This document shows, piece by piece, positions 34,045 to 44,990 of a stretch of 64,000 bases of DNA. Positions within the stretch are counted from its first letter, which is position 1. Each line of letters opens with the position of its first letter. The translations under genes and the position numbers were made by a program. The notes below the pieces were generated by a model. It did no database searches. It was not told the DNA's origin and was given only the letters and a program-made list of their open reading frames with translations. The stretch is from Diphasiastrum complanatum (taxonomy: Eukaryota; Streptophyta; Lycopodiopsida; Lycopodiales; Lycopodiaceae), in NCBI GenBank assembly GCA_029204225.1, contig CM055097.1, forward strand, positions 32,580,802-32,644,801, in the 5' to 3' direction.

Positions 34045-34336
34045 CTGGAAAAGCTCCATAGCTGAGATTGAGGCGGCTAATCTTGTCAAGCTTTGTCTTC
34101 CACTTCCACCAACTCCAACTAGCAGCATATTTCCTCCCGGTTGCTTTAAGACCCTGCAAATTCTTGATATATGCTCCACAGCAAACAGAAAAATTGCCAG
34201 ATTCATCGGTCTTTTGCTTACACCATTATAGTCTTTCAAGTAGTTTTCCATCAAATCCAGTAACTGATGAGCTTCCAAAATTTCATCATAGGCTCGAGCT
34301 TCAACATCTTCAACAGTATAATCGCCGAAGAAACAT
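34045..34336 (-). CDS. Axonemal dynein heavy chain, exon e (AAA4 Walker A)
   Basis: This 292-bp exon begins after a TACAG acceptor, completes an Arg codon, then reads CFFGDYTVEDVEARAYDEIL. It contains RPMNLAIFLFAVEHISRICRVL and the AAA4 nucleotide-binding loop LLVGVGGSGRQSLTRLAA, the GxxGxGRQS form standard for AAA4. It ends AMELFQ at a CAG/GTTTGT donor, in phase 0 with the exon at 13694. AAA4 binds regulatory nucleotide in the motor ring. Confidence 0.95.
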
Positions 34337-34572
34337 CTGTAGAGTATGAAATCAAATTCCACAGTCTAGAGCTTAATTCTGGGTTCGTCCCAGCCAAATT
34401 TGAAAAACAAACTGGTGTGAGGTGGGTTGCTTTGTATGTAACCCAGAAAAATTCATAAAAGTAGTAAGATATGAGTTCATGTTACATCACAATAAAACCC
34501 AATAAGTTAAATAATAGTGAGCTTGCAAAGAAGAAATTGTCAAGATCATACAAACAGTAGTACAGGAGTTAC
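34337..34572 (-). other. Dynein intron
   Basis: A short intron (236 bp) with a GTAACT donor and TACAG acceptor. No other feature is seen. Confidence 0.8.
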
Positions 34573-34820
34573 CTCCTCATTTCAGCTTGTCCAACTACAG
34601 AGCAGCCCTCAGGCAGCAAATAAGAAAACAGCTTATCAAAGTCTTCACCAAAGTGTTTCTTGATTAAGGATTTTAAGTCACCAAGAAGCCAATCACGATC
34701 AAAATCATCCACAAGTCGATCATAGAAGACTCGTAACACTTCATGAGTCCATAATCTAATAAACTGTTTAGTCCCCTCCTTTCCAGCAGGTACTGTGTTA
34801 AATTGTTGCAGCATCATACC
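34573..34820 (-). CDS. Axonemal dynein heavy chain, exon d (AAA3-AAA4 linker)
   Basis: This 248-bp exon starts after an AAACAG acceptor with GMMLQQFNTVPAGKEGTKQF. It then has RLWTHEVLRVFYDRLVDDFDRDWLL, the conserved helical block between AAA3 and AAA4 that is typical of single-headed inner-arm dyneins. It ends GQAEMR plus two bases at a GTAACT donor; the split Arg codon is completed by exon e. Confidence 0.94.
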
Positions 34821-35873
34821 CTGTTTGCTCATAATGACAAGAAATTGCAGCTTGAGTTGAGAGAAATATTGCTTCTAAGTTTTTGATATCTTTCTGCCTT
34901 GAACCGTGATGTCAAGTTCAATAACAGGCATAGGCAAAAGGGGCTAGCTGAAGCCTGAAGGGGATGGTCACCGACTCATTTTTAAAAAACCATACAAACC
35001 TTTCAGAAATGACTATGTACCGGGTAGAACCTCATAGGGCAATATTGACTGGAAAGAGATGTTTCACAGTAGAGCTTGCTAAAAAGTTTATACAAGCCAC
35101 AATTAAAGCTCCACTCTGCCAGAAAATGTTCAATACAAGACATAGATATGGGACTGAGTGACTGAATTGAATTGAAACAACTCATGTGATACAATTTGAG
35201 AAGAAGCTGGTCATCCTAGCTTTCAAGATTCAGATACCCATATCCTGCACTATAAAACGATCTCTAGACTCCTGTATGGCAAAGTGTTAGTTTGTATGAC
35301 AGTCACACTATGAAAGCAGAATTGGCAACTTGTAACAAAGTTCAAGTACGACAATATGCGATGAATGCCGTAAACAGCATCGTGTGTTAAAGAGACATCT
35401 GTATTTATCATAACTAGAAAATATTGGACAGACGGATTGGTGTCACAACAGCTCCGATATATAAGAGATCAGGCCATAATAATTTGATGAAGATGTTCCC
35501 TAAATATAGTGTTTAAGAGAGCAAAGACCCCTCAAAGAAAGCAATCAAATTATGAGCATCAAACAAATCGAAAATATATGTTGATTACTTACTACTTGGA
35601 TTTTTGAAAGATTCATGTGTCCTTCATAGAAGAGGCTGTCTCCAAAGAATCGAAAAATTTAAACTTCTTCGTACTTCAAAGAGATATTATGTCATAGTCA
35701 AGATGATGGCCAAGGAGACTGTAGATCTTCCAATTTAACAAAACTATGCTTGTCACACTATCTTCAATTAATTTATTCAGCATTATCAAGGCAAGAAAAT
35801 GTACTTTATGTCATAAAGTATATGACTCCACTTATTTTTTGACACTTCTTGTAGGAGTCTGAAAATTACTCAC
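34821..35873 (-). other. Dynein intron
   Basis: A 1,053-bp intron with a GTGAGT donor and AAACAG acceptor. It is AT-rich with no recognisable domain. Confidence 0.75.
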
Positions 35874-36086
35874 CTGTATGACTTTTGCATAGTCTCGCAG
35901 ATTGAAGGTGTAGTGTGACTTTGCTGGAGTTGGAAGTAGGTGGCTTTTTGCTGCGTTATACATCTCCATAGTTGCAGATATAATGTATGGAGAGAGCATT
36001 ACCACTTCATGTGAGAATTGTTGCTTTGTAACAAGGTGCCAATTAAGAATTGTTGAGAAGATTAAACTAAGAGAATCTTCTCCCAC
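35874..36086 (-). CDS. Axonemal dynein heavy chain, exon c (end of AAA3)
   Basis: This 213-bp exon (71 codons, phase 0) reads VGEDSLSLIFSTILNWHL after a TTTTAG acceptor. It then carries the strongly conserved LLPTPAKSHYTFNLRDYAKVIQ motif that closes AAA3 in dynein heavy chains. The donor is CAG/GTGAGT. The first codon is GTG encoding Val inside the protein, not a start. Confidence 0.95.
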
Positions 36087-36573
36087 CTAAAATAGAAAAA
36101 CTGTTACATTATACTTTTTGGACCACAAATAGCAATGATCAAAATAGAAAGACCTACTTTTCCCATTAATCAGTTATAACATTTTGCAAAAAAAATGAGC
36201 TCAAATTTTTATTATAAATTCTGAAATATCACTAATTCTAGATATGGAAGAAGATGTTCTCAGTTAACTTGATGAGAAAAAAAATCGTTAAAATACTATT
36301 TCATGACATATCTTGATCATAGTACTTTATCATATTTCTGACAATCACACCATTTCCAAGTTGAGTTAGAGAGCTCACACTTAAAAATTTCAAAGAGACA
36401 ACGACCAGCTAAAGGAAGTGTAAACGTTTTCGTTTTCCAAAGATCCTATGGCCCATGCACAAAAAGGTTGCAAGGCCTATTATGTATGAACACCTACCTA
36501 TGCTACTACATATAGGTTTCAAGTAAGAAAAATGGGATGGATCATGGAAAGAACTCTGCAGTTCAATAATGTT

Positions 36574-36699
36574 CATCGTTCACCAAACCACATGGTGTGG
36601 TAGTGTGGCATGCTAGGGTTGGGGCTTGCCCACCCATGTTCAATTCCCTGCTGATGCATGGACCGAAATCCCGGCCGAATGCCTGCTTAAGATTAAAAA
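36574..36699 (+). mobile_element. tRNA-derived SINE
   Basis: About 126 bp contains a promoter A-box-like segment (TGGTGTGGTAGTGTGGCATGC) and a B box (GTTCAATTCCC, near 36639) with GGGGCTTGCCCACCC between them, the layout of tRNA-derived SINEs. It ends in an A-rich tail. It is flanked by a perfect 9-bp repeat AATAATGTT (36565-36573 and 36700-36708), as expected for LINE-mediated insertion. Confidence 0.65.
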
Positions 36700-37509
36700 A
36701 ATAATGTTAATCCTTCAAGATGTTCAATTAGTTGAATTTTTCTTGCGGTTAGCACAGTAGGAAAAAATAGTTTCATTTCTATTTTACGTAATTTCAATAG
36801 AGTGTAACATCAGCAGAAGATTGAATAAATGAGGGTTTCAAGGTGTGTCTTCTTATTTGTAGATTTGAGTGAGGTTGCCTCATGGTGTTTCAAGAACATT
36901 TCTAACAGCTACATCCAGGACAAAGGGTCATGATCAGGGTTCTAGGAATAATTAATGCTGATGACATTGGCAAAGTCAATCGCGTGGGCACGTAGGAAGA
37001 TGTCATGTTCCCACTATCGATCAAATGCCTGTTCTCTATATCAAATAGAAAAGAGATAATATTCAGGGATGCAAAGCCCAAAATTAACCAATATGTCACC
37101 ACATAAACCACTGCGAAGCAGAGTTGCAGCAGATCGTGATCCGCTGCAAAATTGATACGGATGATGATCCGGGACCAGAAACACTGTCCCAGATCGCAAA
37201 AGAATTTGCAAATTTTTTTCAGATTGGGCAGGGATCCACCGCTGGTTGCAATCCGAAGAATAGCAAAAATACTGAACCAAATAGAATTGAAATGAATAAG
37301 CCAATGAATATATCTGCAAATACGATGTGCTTCAGTATCTGATATTCATTTGCTTCAGTATTTGATTGAAGTGAATAGCGGATATTGGGGGTTAACCATC
37401 TGAAACCAAGCAAAAGAACTGCTCTTTTGAAATCCTTTCACATAATACCCATATTGGCATTTCTTAAACAAAAGAAATTGCGTTCCTGGAAACCCTAATG
37501 GGAAATCCT

Positions 37510-37542
37510 GGATCACGTGGAACGTGATCCGGAACGCGTTCC
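37510..37542. repeat. Adjacent perfect palindromes
   Basis: GGATCACGT-GGA-ACGTGATCC (37510-37530, 9-bp arms) is followed without a gap by the perfect 12-bp palindrome GGAACGCGTTCC (37531-37542). Confidence 0.85.
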
Positions 37543-38426
37543 AGAACGTAGCCTGCATCTTTGCTGCAAAGTACCTAGTGTGTGAATATAAACATTCTAG
37601 AGGTCCCTACAAGGCCATATAACTGCCCCTCCACAAAATAATTACGCTTTATAGAGGACAGGGTCAATTTTGGTGTCATAATCATTGTAACAGATTGTTT
37701 TGTAATCCTTTGTTTCCTCTTGGCGTCAAGAAAGATTGTTGCTTCTCTATCAATGTACTTGAATCATTTGCTTCAATAAAGGATCCTAGTGCAGTGTTGC
37801 TCTGAAACACTGCATACCAAAATGCTCTACCCATTAGAGAATTCTTGATTGATCAAAATCAAGAATCGGCCTAAGGCTAGTCACATTGCATCCACATTGG
37901 TCTTTGCTTAGCCACTAGTAGGTTTACAAAAACAAGAAAGCTTAAACCTCGTCAAGCTCCAGAGTCCAATTATGGGGCAAATGCTTGCTGCAAATTATGC
38001 AAGATCAGAGCACCTCGAGCTGTAATCTTTTTACTGCTATTGGCTAGTTACCAGTGCTAGATCATTTTTCTTGTATGTTTTTAATTCTAATATCAATTCA
38101 ATCAGTTTAAGAATTTGTTTTCAAGACTTCAATCTGTCATTGAAGAAAGCTTTAAATGCTATAGTTGAGAAAATATATGGAATGACTTGTCGCTCTACAA
38201 TTTGGCATATGACTTTACAATTTCGAACCAATGTGAATGGCAACAACAGAAATAGCATTTCAAGTGGGGCCCATAAGAAGATTCCATTAACTATGAGGAA
38301 GGTTAAAAATGCATAGCAAGAAGGTTGCAGCAACCAATTATAATTTGTGGATTCAGTTAAACAATTATCGATTCAAACTATTTAAACTCTGCTCAAATGC
38401 CTACCATTAATGGCCATATCACACAC

Positions 38427-38624
38427 CTGAGCTATGACAACAGTGTTGAAGTGTCGTAAATATCTTTGTGTTACAAAATTTCTTCCACCTCCAGGTGGAC
38501 CCATCGCAGAAAGAAAAATGACATCCACTATCTCACGAAAGGCATTATCTCGTCCATACCAACCACCATGATCAGCAAACTGTCTTAGAAGCTCAATAGG
38601 GGGCTGTGCTCCATAGACTTCAGG
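38427..38624 (-). CDS. Axonemal dynein heavy chain, exon b (AAA3 sensor region)
   Basis: This 198-bp exon (66 codons, phase 0) runs from an AATCAG acceptor with [20 protein letters not shown]. It continues through the conserved [21 protein letters not shown] and ends NTVVIAQ at a CAG/GTGTGT donor. [15 protein letters not shown] follows directly on DLNMPQ of exon a, as in all axonemal heavy chains of this group. Confidence 0.96.
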
Positions 38625-40191
38625 CTGATTAGAGACACCATCAGCCTCGTATGTTAGATGCCATCAGGACAAATGCCAAATATCTCTTTAATAACACGTC
38701 AACTGGTGCACTGTTCACTTCTACTAAATGAGCATGCTTTTATCTTTATACCAAACAGTTTTGCAAAAGAATGAAAGGTTAAAGTCGTATATAAATTCAT
38801 CTTCATGCCAAGAAGACGCAACAAATCTCAACTTTCCACTCGAGGGATCATTTTCTGTATCTATTCCTGATTATGCAGGTCTACCAAATACATGGGCAGG
38901 CATATCAAGTGACCTATTCTTCATAATCATGAAAGTGGTTTGAGCATTCTCCAGACAGAATTCATTGTTATTTCCATGAAAAAAAATTAAGGGACATATC
39001 AGTCATTGGCAGTACAAATGCTAGGTTTTTATTCTACTTATTACATTTGATTGAACTTTGCTGAACACCATGAAACTAGCAAGAGCTCATCACAAATGAA
39101 GACATTATAGTTTAATCAAGGACATAAGAGAAGCACAGTGGCAGTAAAGGATGAAAGTGAATATTCTCATACATAAGGAAAGTTGCCGTCAAGACTGAGA
39201 AAGATGATCACCTAACATATTCTGTGATTGGCAGTGCATGTATTTGTTCTTTGTCATGCATATTACGTTGGGTGAAGGGTTTTTCATTCATTCCATTTGC
39301 TGAACACGCTGAAAATAGCTAAGAGCTCACAAATAAAGACATCTTAGAGCTGATTCTAGGACATAAGACAAGGACAGCAGCAACATAGGCTAACAGTGAA
39401 TATTCTAGGACACAGAACAGGACAGTTGCAATACAGACTGATCAAGAACAATCATGGGTATCAAGATTGGAAAGTAGTTGCATATATCAAGTTAACCAAT
39501 CTGGAAGTCGTGATTTCTAAGGAAACTGATGAAAGTCTTAAGAACTACTTTACAGAAGAAAACAGCTTCTCAGGAATCTATCAAAACATTGTCCATGTCA
39601 TAATGAAGGGTGAAGTTATGAGGAACAAAGCACAGGAAGTAAGATGTATGCAAAATTATGGATGGAAAGGTTTAATCTAGATCAACTGCAGGGCAACTCA
39701 ACAGTTCAAGGTTGCATCCTATTTATACAGTGAGATGAAGCTGCAGGATAGTCAGCTGAAACTTTGACCTCTATTGACTCCGACCCACTTAACATGTGAG
39801 ATGGTGAGTACAAGAATTTGGCATCCCAATATTGCCTTTGCTTTGTATTTCTGTGGTCCCATCACATGATAATGAGAGCTGAAAGAAACACAATAGTGCT
39901 CATGTCCATATTAAGAAATTTCAATCACAATTACACAAAGCATATCTATGCTATGACTGTGTCAGGTGTAGTGAAAGCGTCTAAAATAGCAAATTTTGAG
40001 TTGACATAATTGCCATTAATCTTATGTTTCTATAAATCTTATGATCCTTTGATATGATGCAGCAGTAGCTTGTATCATGAAAAAGGAGTCATGATGTGGT
40101 TACTGGACTTCTTGCATAAAAAAATTCTAAATCATTCTACCTGTCAATGTGAGTTTTCTTGTATTTAATATAGTAACATGATCTCCAGTAC
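38625..40191 (-). other. Dynein intron with diverged tandem duplication
   Basis: A 1.57-kb intron with a GTACTG donor and AATCAG acceptor. It contains the tandem repeat at 38990-39445 and nothing else recognisable. Confidence 0.75.
38990..39445. repeat. Diverged tandem duplication (unit about 230-240 bp)
   Basis: Shared anchors in the same order: GATTGGCAGTGCA / CATTGGCAGTACA, TTTGCTGAACAC, AGCTAAGAGCTCA-CAAAT-AAGACAT, GACATAAGA-AG-ACAG and GTGAATATTCT. They are offset by about 230-240 bp. Confidence 0.65.
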
Positions 40192-41124
40192 CTGAGGCAT
40201 GTTAAGATCATCCACAAATATAACACAAAGTTTTCCTGGAGCAGGTCCAAAAATTCCTCGTTTCCTCCTATCAAGCTGGTTATCAATCTGGTTTTGCGTC
40301 ATGTTTGCTGATGTACGGGCTGAAAAGCAAACGAGTATAGTTGTATATTTGTCCCGTGGTAGGCCTTGTAAGATGTGCCTGTTGATGTAAATTGTTTTTC
40401 CAGTGCCTGTAGCACCCACCATCAGCATTGCAGAGCCAGATTGAATGCATCCATCAAGCAAAAAAGTATACCTCATCATGTCCTTGGTTGGAACAATGAT
40501 CTCACTGAAGGTAGCTGTATCAGGAATATTAAAAGGAACAATCAAATCAGTCCATAGCATCCATTTTGATGTAGCTTTATCAAAGAGGAAATCGTAAACT
40601 GTGGCATCATCATTATCCGGCATCATTTTAGAAACAAAGATTGGGTGGTTAGCCGGTAGAAGGTTCTCATATCCTGGATAGATGAGTCCAGAAGCAATCT
40701 GTCGAAAGAAAGCATCAAACAGATCGCGTCCATCATTGTCACAAGTTGCACCAATTGACCAAACCAGGGAGAAAATAAACAAAGACTCTATCCAAACTAG
40801 TAGCTTTGTCTTTCCCAATGACTTCAACATTTCCTCCTTTTGAGGTTCATCAATCAATCCATAGAAAGTTCTCATGAGGCTGGTCACAAGGTTTGCATCA
40901 GATGTCATTGAAATCTCTTTTAAATTTTTACGGACAAATCTTAAACAAGGAGGGACCATCCATTCGAAAAGCCCTTGCAAATGGATCTTGATTGGCCCTG
41001 GGATAGAAGGAAGAGTTTTCATCCATGATAACATTAAAGGTTTCCAACCCATTTGATGTGGTTCCAAATATACCATCCCACACCGGCTCACAGTAGCTGG
41101 AGATGCAACTGCAAGGTCACCAAC
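40192..41124 (-). CDS. Axonemal dynein heavy chain, exon a (end of AAA2 and AAA3 core)
   Basis: The largest exon (933 bp, 311 codons, phase 0). It opens after an ACAACAG acceptor with VGDLAVASPATVSRCGMVYLEP, the signature end of AAA2. AAA3 follows: the Walker A loop GATGTGKT (about residues 235-242), QNQIDNQLDRRKRGIFGP, and Walker B VIFVDDLNMPQ at the end (CAG/GTACTG donor). The product is the ATP-driven motor of a cilium or flagellum inner arm. By motif resemblance it is nearest the single-headed DNAH3/7/12 group, but I cannot fix the orthologue. The upstream exon is not in the window. Confidence 0.96.
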
Positions 41125-42839
41125 CTGTTGTCACATGAATATCGTCAGCTTGAAACTGGGGCTGGCTTCAAATCTTTAATCAAAAAGCATTAGCTATAAC
41201 TCAGTGGAGAGAGTTGTCAGAATGACAAGAGAAACACAAAATGCTAATCACCAGCTTGAAGAGTGAACCAATCAATAAAATTCAATGAATCAAAATTCTT
41301 CTTATGTGACAACACTATCCCTCACTTGCTTGAGAGGTTCCAAGATAAAGGCCTCACACCTATACCAGACTAAGGTGTAGCCTGTTGGAAGAAACAGCAG
41401 ATATGCACCAAATTATTGGCAAATTAAATATGCCACCGTCTAAACTGACAGGGAGATAATTGTTCCATTAGTTATGGTAGTGATTGAAGGTAGAAAATCA
41501 AGACATAAGTAATCCTGTAGAGAGTCTCGAACTAGAAAAGCATTAGTGTCAATCTAGAAATGTACCATTCTTGATTATATGAGCATTGTGTTTTCCGCTT
41601 TGCACTCAATTCTTATATCACTATTGCTAGTTTGATGCCCTTCCAAATTAGGTTTTTGTTTCTTCTCTATTAAACTTGATAGAAATTCTATCAATTATTG
41701 GATTATTATCAGGTTATGGGCCGACAATTTACCTGTTAGCAATTTATTTTTTCTGTTTTCTTCTTTCTAATCCTTACATTCTGTCATGGACATAATGAGT
41801 AGCACCTCAAATGTCTTTGATATCGGAAAAATTGAAACTATCTCGTTATAAAAAGTTGCATGCAAATATCTTATGAAAGAAAAATAGCAACTCTCAAATG
41901 GAGCAGCTCTTAATCTAGTCCTGGTTTCAAAAGTCAAAACTTGAAAGCCTCTTTTGGAAAAGAATCTCAGCACTAAAGGTAGAGCATAAACCAAATTGTT
42001 TTCTAGAAGAGACACTCCAAGATGGATCATTTGAAGCTGCACAATGTATATAGAAAGGGTTTTGTGATACTTTCACAGGTGTTGTATGAGAAATTCCTAA
42101 TTTGAAGTGGGCTATATGTGGTCCTCAGCTGTGTATATGGTTTGATTTAAATTCATTCATACCAAGACACTTCACTCCCATCAATAGTATTTTGATTATT
42201 GATACTAGTATTTTACAAATTTGTCAAAAAATGATCCGAAAAATTATCTCTAGGTGGACGGGGCATGCAACTTGTCTTCACAGATCTTGCCACCAATTGT
42301 ATGCTTTTCATAACAATTGTGATGCTATCAAACAATCCATGTATAGAAGAATGCAATGGTATCGATCAAACTAGACAACTTACATATTGATGATATTGAT
42401 GCATCGATGATTTACCTTTTATTGATTTGTTGGTTGAGTACATCATCAGATAGAAACATAGCATGCAAGATGAGCTAGAGGAATAAGGATTATTTCATAT
42501 TGATATTTGACATTTCTGCATCTAGGAAACTTTCGGTATCATTCTAGTAAAATCATTGTTGCAACATCTTTTTATGTTATTACATGTATTTCTTTATATA
42601 ATTAGATGTGTTGATAGTTCACATCACAACTAAGAATACAAGTCATAATTTCGGATGTGTTGTTAGTTCACATCATGACTAAGAAAACAAGTCATAGTTT
42701 GGGATAAACCGACAACGAGCCTACTACGTTGATCAAACTAGAAGAAAGTCACTGGGCATGCTAGAAGATGTCATTGATTATACAAGAGATATACCATTTG
42801 TAGTGGATTTCATTGTGATAAATTCTATGACAAGCTCTA
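41125..42839 (-). other. Upstream dynein intron, partly AT-rich
   Basis: No dynein exon or transposon protein is recognised. It contains a short tandem repeat at about 42606-42705 (unit about 50 bp, GATGTGTTG-TAGTTCACATCA). The intron evidently continues through the LINE array, because the exon preceding AAA2's end is absent from the window. Confidence 0.55.
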
Positions 42840-43690
42840 CGTCTCCATGATTTCTGCACCAAATGGGGCTTGAGAGTTAACATTGAGAAGACCAAAGTTA
42901 TGGTCTTCAACACATCCAAGGCCTTCATGCAGAGACAGGAGCTTATTCTGGATGGACAGCCATTGGAGATTGTGTCATCCTACACCTATCTTGGGGTTCT
43001 TTTCACTGATCCTATATTTGGTATGAGACATGCAGCTACAGCCATACTTGGGAAGGGACATGCCTCCTTGGTCCAACTTGAGCGAGTTTGCTTTTAGAGA
43101 TTATTCGAGATGCCCCGAGTAAGTGTCAACTATTTGATACTTTTGTCTCCCCCGTAGCATTGTATGTTGCATGGTATTCTGAGAGAGGAGCGGATCTGCC
43201 AGTTATGCTCTTTGGGTGAGGTGGAGTCAGAGGAGCATTTTATCTTTAAGTGCCCTGTATACTATGAGATTCGCCTATTTCGTGACACACCCATCACACT
43301 ATGATCGCTCATAGCTTATGAGGACTCCCATTGTGTTGCACTTATAATACGAGAAATGTTCTTGCTACGACGAGATCTATGTCAGATAGCTCAACAGAGT
43401 CATCTTAGCTTTCGGCCTGAGATTGCCTCCTCTAGGAGAAGAACACGACGGTACCCAAAGTCAGATGATGATGATGATGACGACATACCTACTCATCGCG
43501 ATTAGAGACAGTGCACCACTAATAGTCGTGTTGCAGCTCAAGTCATCTGACCTATGAGGCAGAGAAGACACACATCTCATCCTCCTAGACGACATCAGCG
43601 GCTACCAGCATTACCTCATGCAAGAAAGATGCTAACGCTCTTGTCCTGTGCTTCACTTCGTTGGAGTCTAGGCGGTACTATGTCAAAGAC
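42840..43690 (+). mobile_element. LINE copy 3: truncated and internally deleted second ORF
   Basis: It begins inside RT after the catalytic site (DFCTKWGLRVNIEKTKVMVFNTS, then VSSYTYLGVLFTDP). It breaks near 43100 and jumps near 43160 to the C-terminal zinc-binding-like region (CQLCSLGEVESEEHFIFKCPVYYEIR). Compared with copy 4, most of the thumb and connecting region is missing. Confidence 0.8.
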
Positions 43691-44200
43691 ATAGGCTAAA
43701 CGATACCAAGATCTTCTTGGATGAAGATCTTACATTTGTCCAAGTTGTGGAAAGAAAAAAAGCCCTGTAGAATGCAAAGGATACATGGAGACGCTTAATA
43801 TATAGAGATGGCAATAACCGTTTTGTTGACGCTAAACGTTTAGTTAAAACTAAATAGATATGTGTCATTATGATATCTGAGATTGATCAGAGTTAGAGTC
43901 AAAGTTAGAGAATTGAAGAGATGTCCAGTTGAATCCGTAAACGAGATCTACACTGCGGGGCACCATGATATACCTAGATGAAGACCTTACTTTCATCCAG
44001 GTTCAAGAACAAAAAAAAGCAAACAAGGAGGCTCTAACGAATGCAAAGCGGTTGATCTACAGGGATAGTATCATTCGTTTTATAAATATTAAACCTGATG
44101 CTATTAATGAGATATCTGAGACTGTTCAGAGTTAGTGAGAGAGTTAGAGGACTGAAGAGATGCCAGTTGAATCTGTAAATGGTTTACGTACCATATAATC
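43691..44200 (+). pseudogene. Two tandem copies of a LINE first-ORF C-terminus
   Basis: Two related blocks (about 43695-43935 and 43962-44190) share ATACC-AGAT-T-CTTGGATGAAGA-CTTAC-TT-TCCA and the closing GAATTGAAGAGATG-CCAGTTGAATC. Translation of the second gives IYLDEDLTFIQVQEQKKANK, which matches the end of the first-ORF protein of LINE copy 6 (FIFMDDDLTHTQSQARKQ). These look like duplicated ends of the LINE RNA-binding protein, placed just upstream of a tail. Confidence 0.55.
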
Positions 44201-44286
44201 CTGGACATTATCCTCTTCTTAGTTAGTTTTGGTTTAGTTATGTTGTTTGACGGCATTGCTCCGTCGTTAATAAAGCTTTCTTTCTT

Positions 44287-44382
<96 letters not shown>
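44201..44382 (+). mobile_element. LINE 3' end with hairpin and long CT tail
   Basis: It contains GACGG-CATTGCT-CCGTC (44249-44265), TTAATAAAGC, TTTC repeats and about 90 bases of pure CT to 44382. It has the same architecture as the other LINE ends, with an unrelated stem sequence. Confidence 0.75.
44291..44382. repeat. (CT)n microsatellite
   Basis: About 90 bases of uninterrupted CT form the tail of the preceding LINE. The next LINE copy starts within about ten bases. Confidence 0.95.
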
Positions 44383-44385
<3 letters not shown>

Positions 44386-44391
44386 CCCATC

Positions 44392-44990
44392 TTCCTCATA
44401 TGACCAAAACCATATCTCGTGTCTACCGCAGAACCACAAAAAAAAAGGAAATCGCATACGAGATTGGTCAGGGTAAGAAACTTATGGATCTCCTCTTTAG
44501 TTCTTCCTCAGGTTCATTCTAGAAGAGGTTCCTTCCACGGTCACCCCCACCACGGATCACAGACCTCAGCACTTGGGTCGCATATGCCACATCATTGTAC
44601 ACCATCCCAGATACCCCTCCTCTTTCCACCTCCTGTCTCACGAATACTTCTGCCATATTCACTAACGAACTTATAGAAAAGGCCATCACACGACTCCATT
44701 CCCATAAAGCCAAAGACATTGATGAGCTAGAGGCTGAACTTCTAAAGTATGCTCCCAACATCCTCTCACCCTTTCTCTCCATCCTATTCAACCGAGCTGT
44801 CACCTCTGATTTTCCCTCTCCATGGTACACAAACCTCATTCACCCTATCCACAAAGGCGGGGACCCCATGAAAGCTGACAACTACCGCACCATTATGATC
44901 AGTCACCTCTTCGCCAAAGTATATGGTTCTATCCTACAGTCAGAGATCAGTACAGAGATGGATGCTAGATCACTCCATGCCATTGGATAG
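44392..44990 (+). pseudogene. LINE copy 4: second ORF, N-terminal RT part
   Basis: The text reads KKLMDLLFSSS, then after a frame change TNTSAIFTNELIEKAITRLHSHKAKDIDELEAELLK. It continues with the palm N-terminus (PWYTNLIHPIHKGGDPMKADNYRTIMI and SHLFAKVYGSILQ). A TAG at about 44988 stops it just before AGFRPG. The endonuclease domain is absent, so the copy is 5'-truncated right after the previous tail. Confidence 0.82.

Larger units (their letters stand above)
36087..38426 (-). other. Dynein intron with SINE and palindromes
   Basis: This 2.3-kb intron has a GTGTGT donor and TTTTAG acceptor. It contains a SINE (36574-36699) and a palindromic cluster (37510-37542). The stretch 37600-37860 has LTR-like composition but no provable ends. 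Nothing else is recognised. Confidence 0.7.

Noticed and set aside
36086-36086. GTG at the start of dynein exon c as a translation start
   Set aside because: It encodes an internal Val directly after a splice acceptor and continues the frame of exon b.
36574-36699. Functional tRNA gene
   Set aside because: A- and B-box-like segments are present, but no cloverleaf with acceptor stem pairing is visible, and the A tail with direct repeats indicates a SINE.
37600-37870. Possible Copia-type LTR in a dynein intron
   Set aside because: Composition and a polyadenylation-like stretch suggest it, but no TG...CA ends, primer site or partner copy could be shown.
41767-42042. 91-codon minus-strand frame upstream of the first dynein exon, considered as the preceding exon
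   Set aside because: It lacks any AAA2 motif and has no splice signals in suitable phase.
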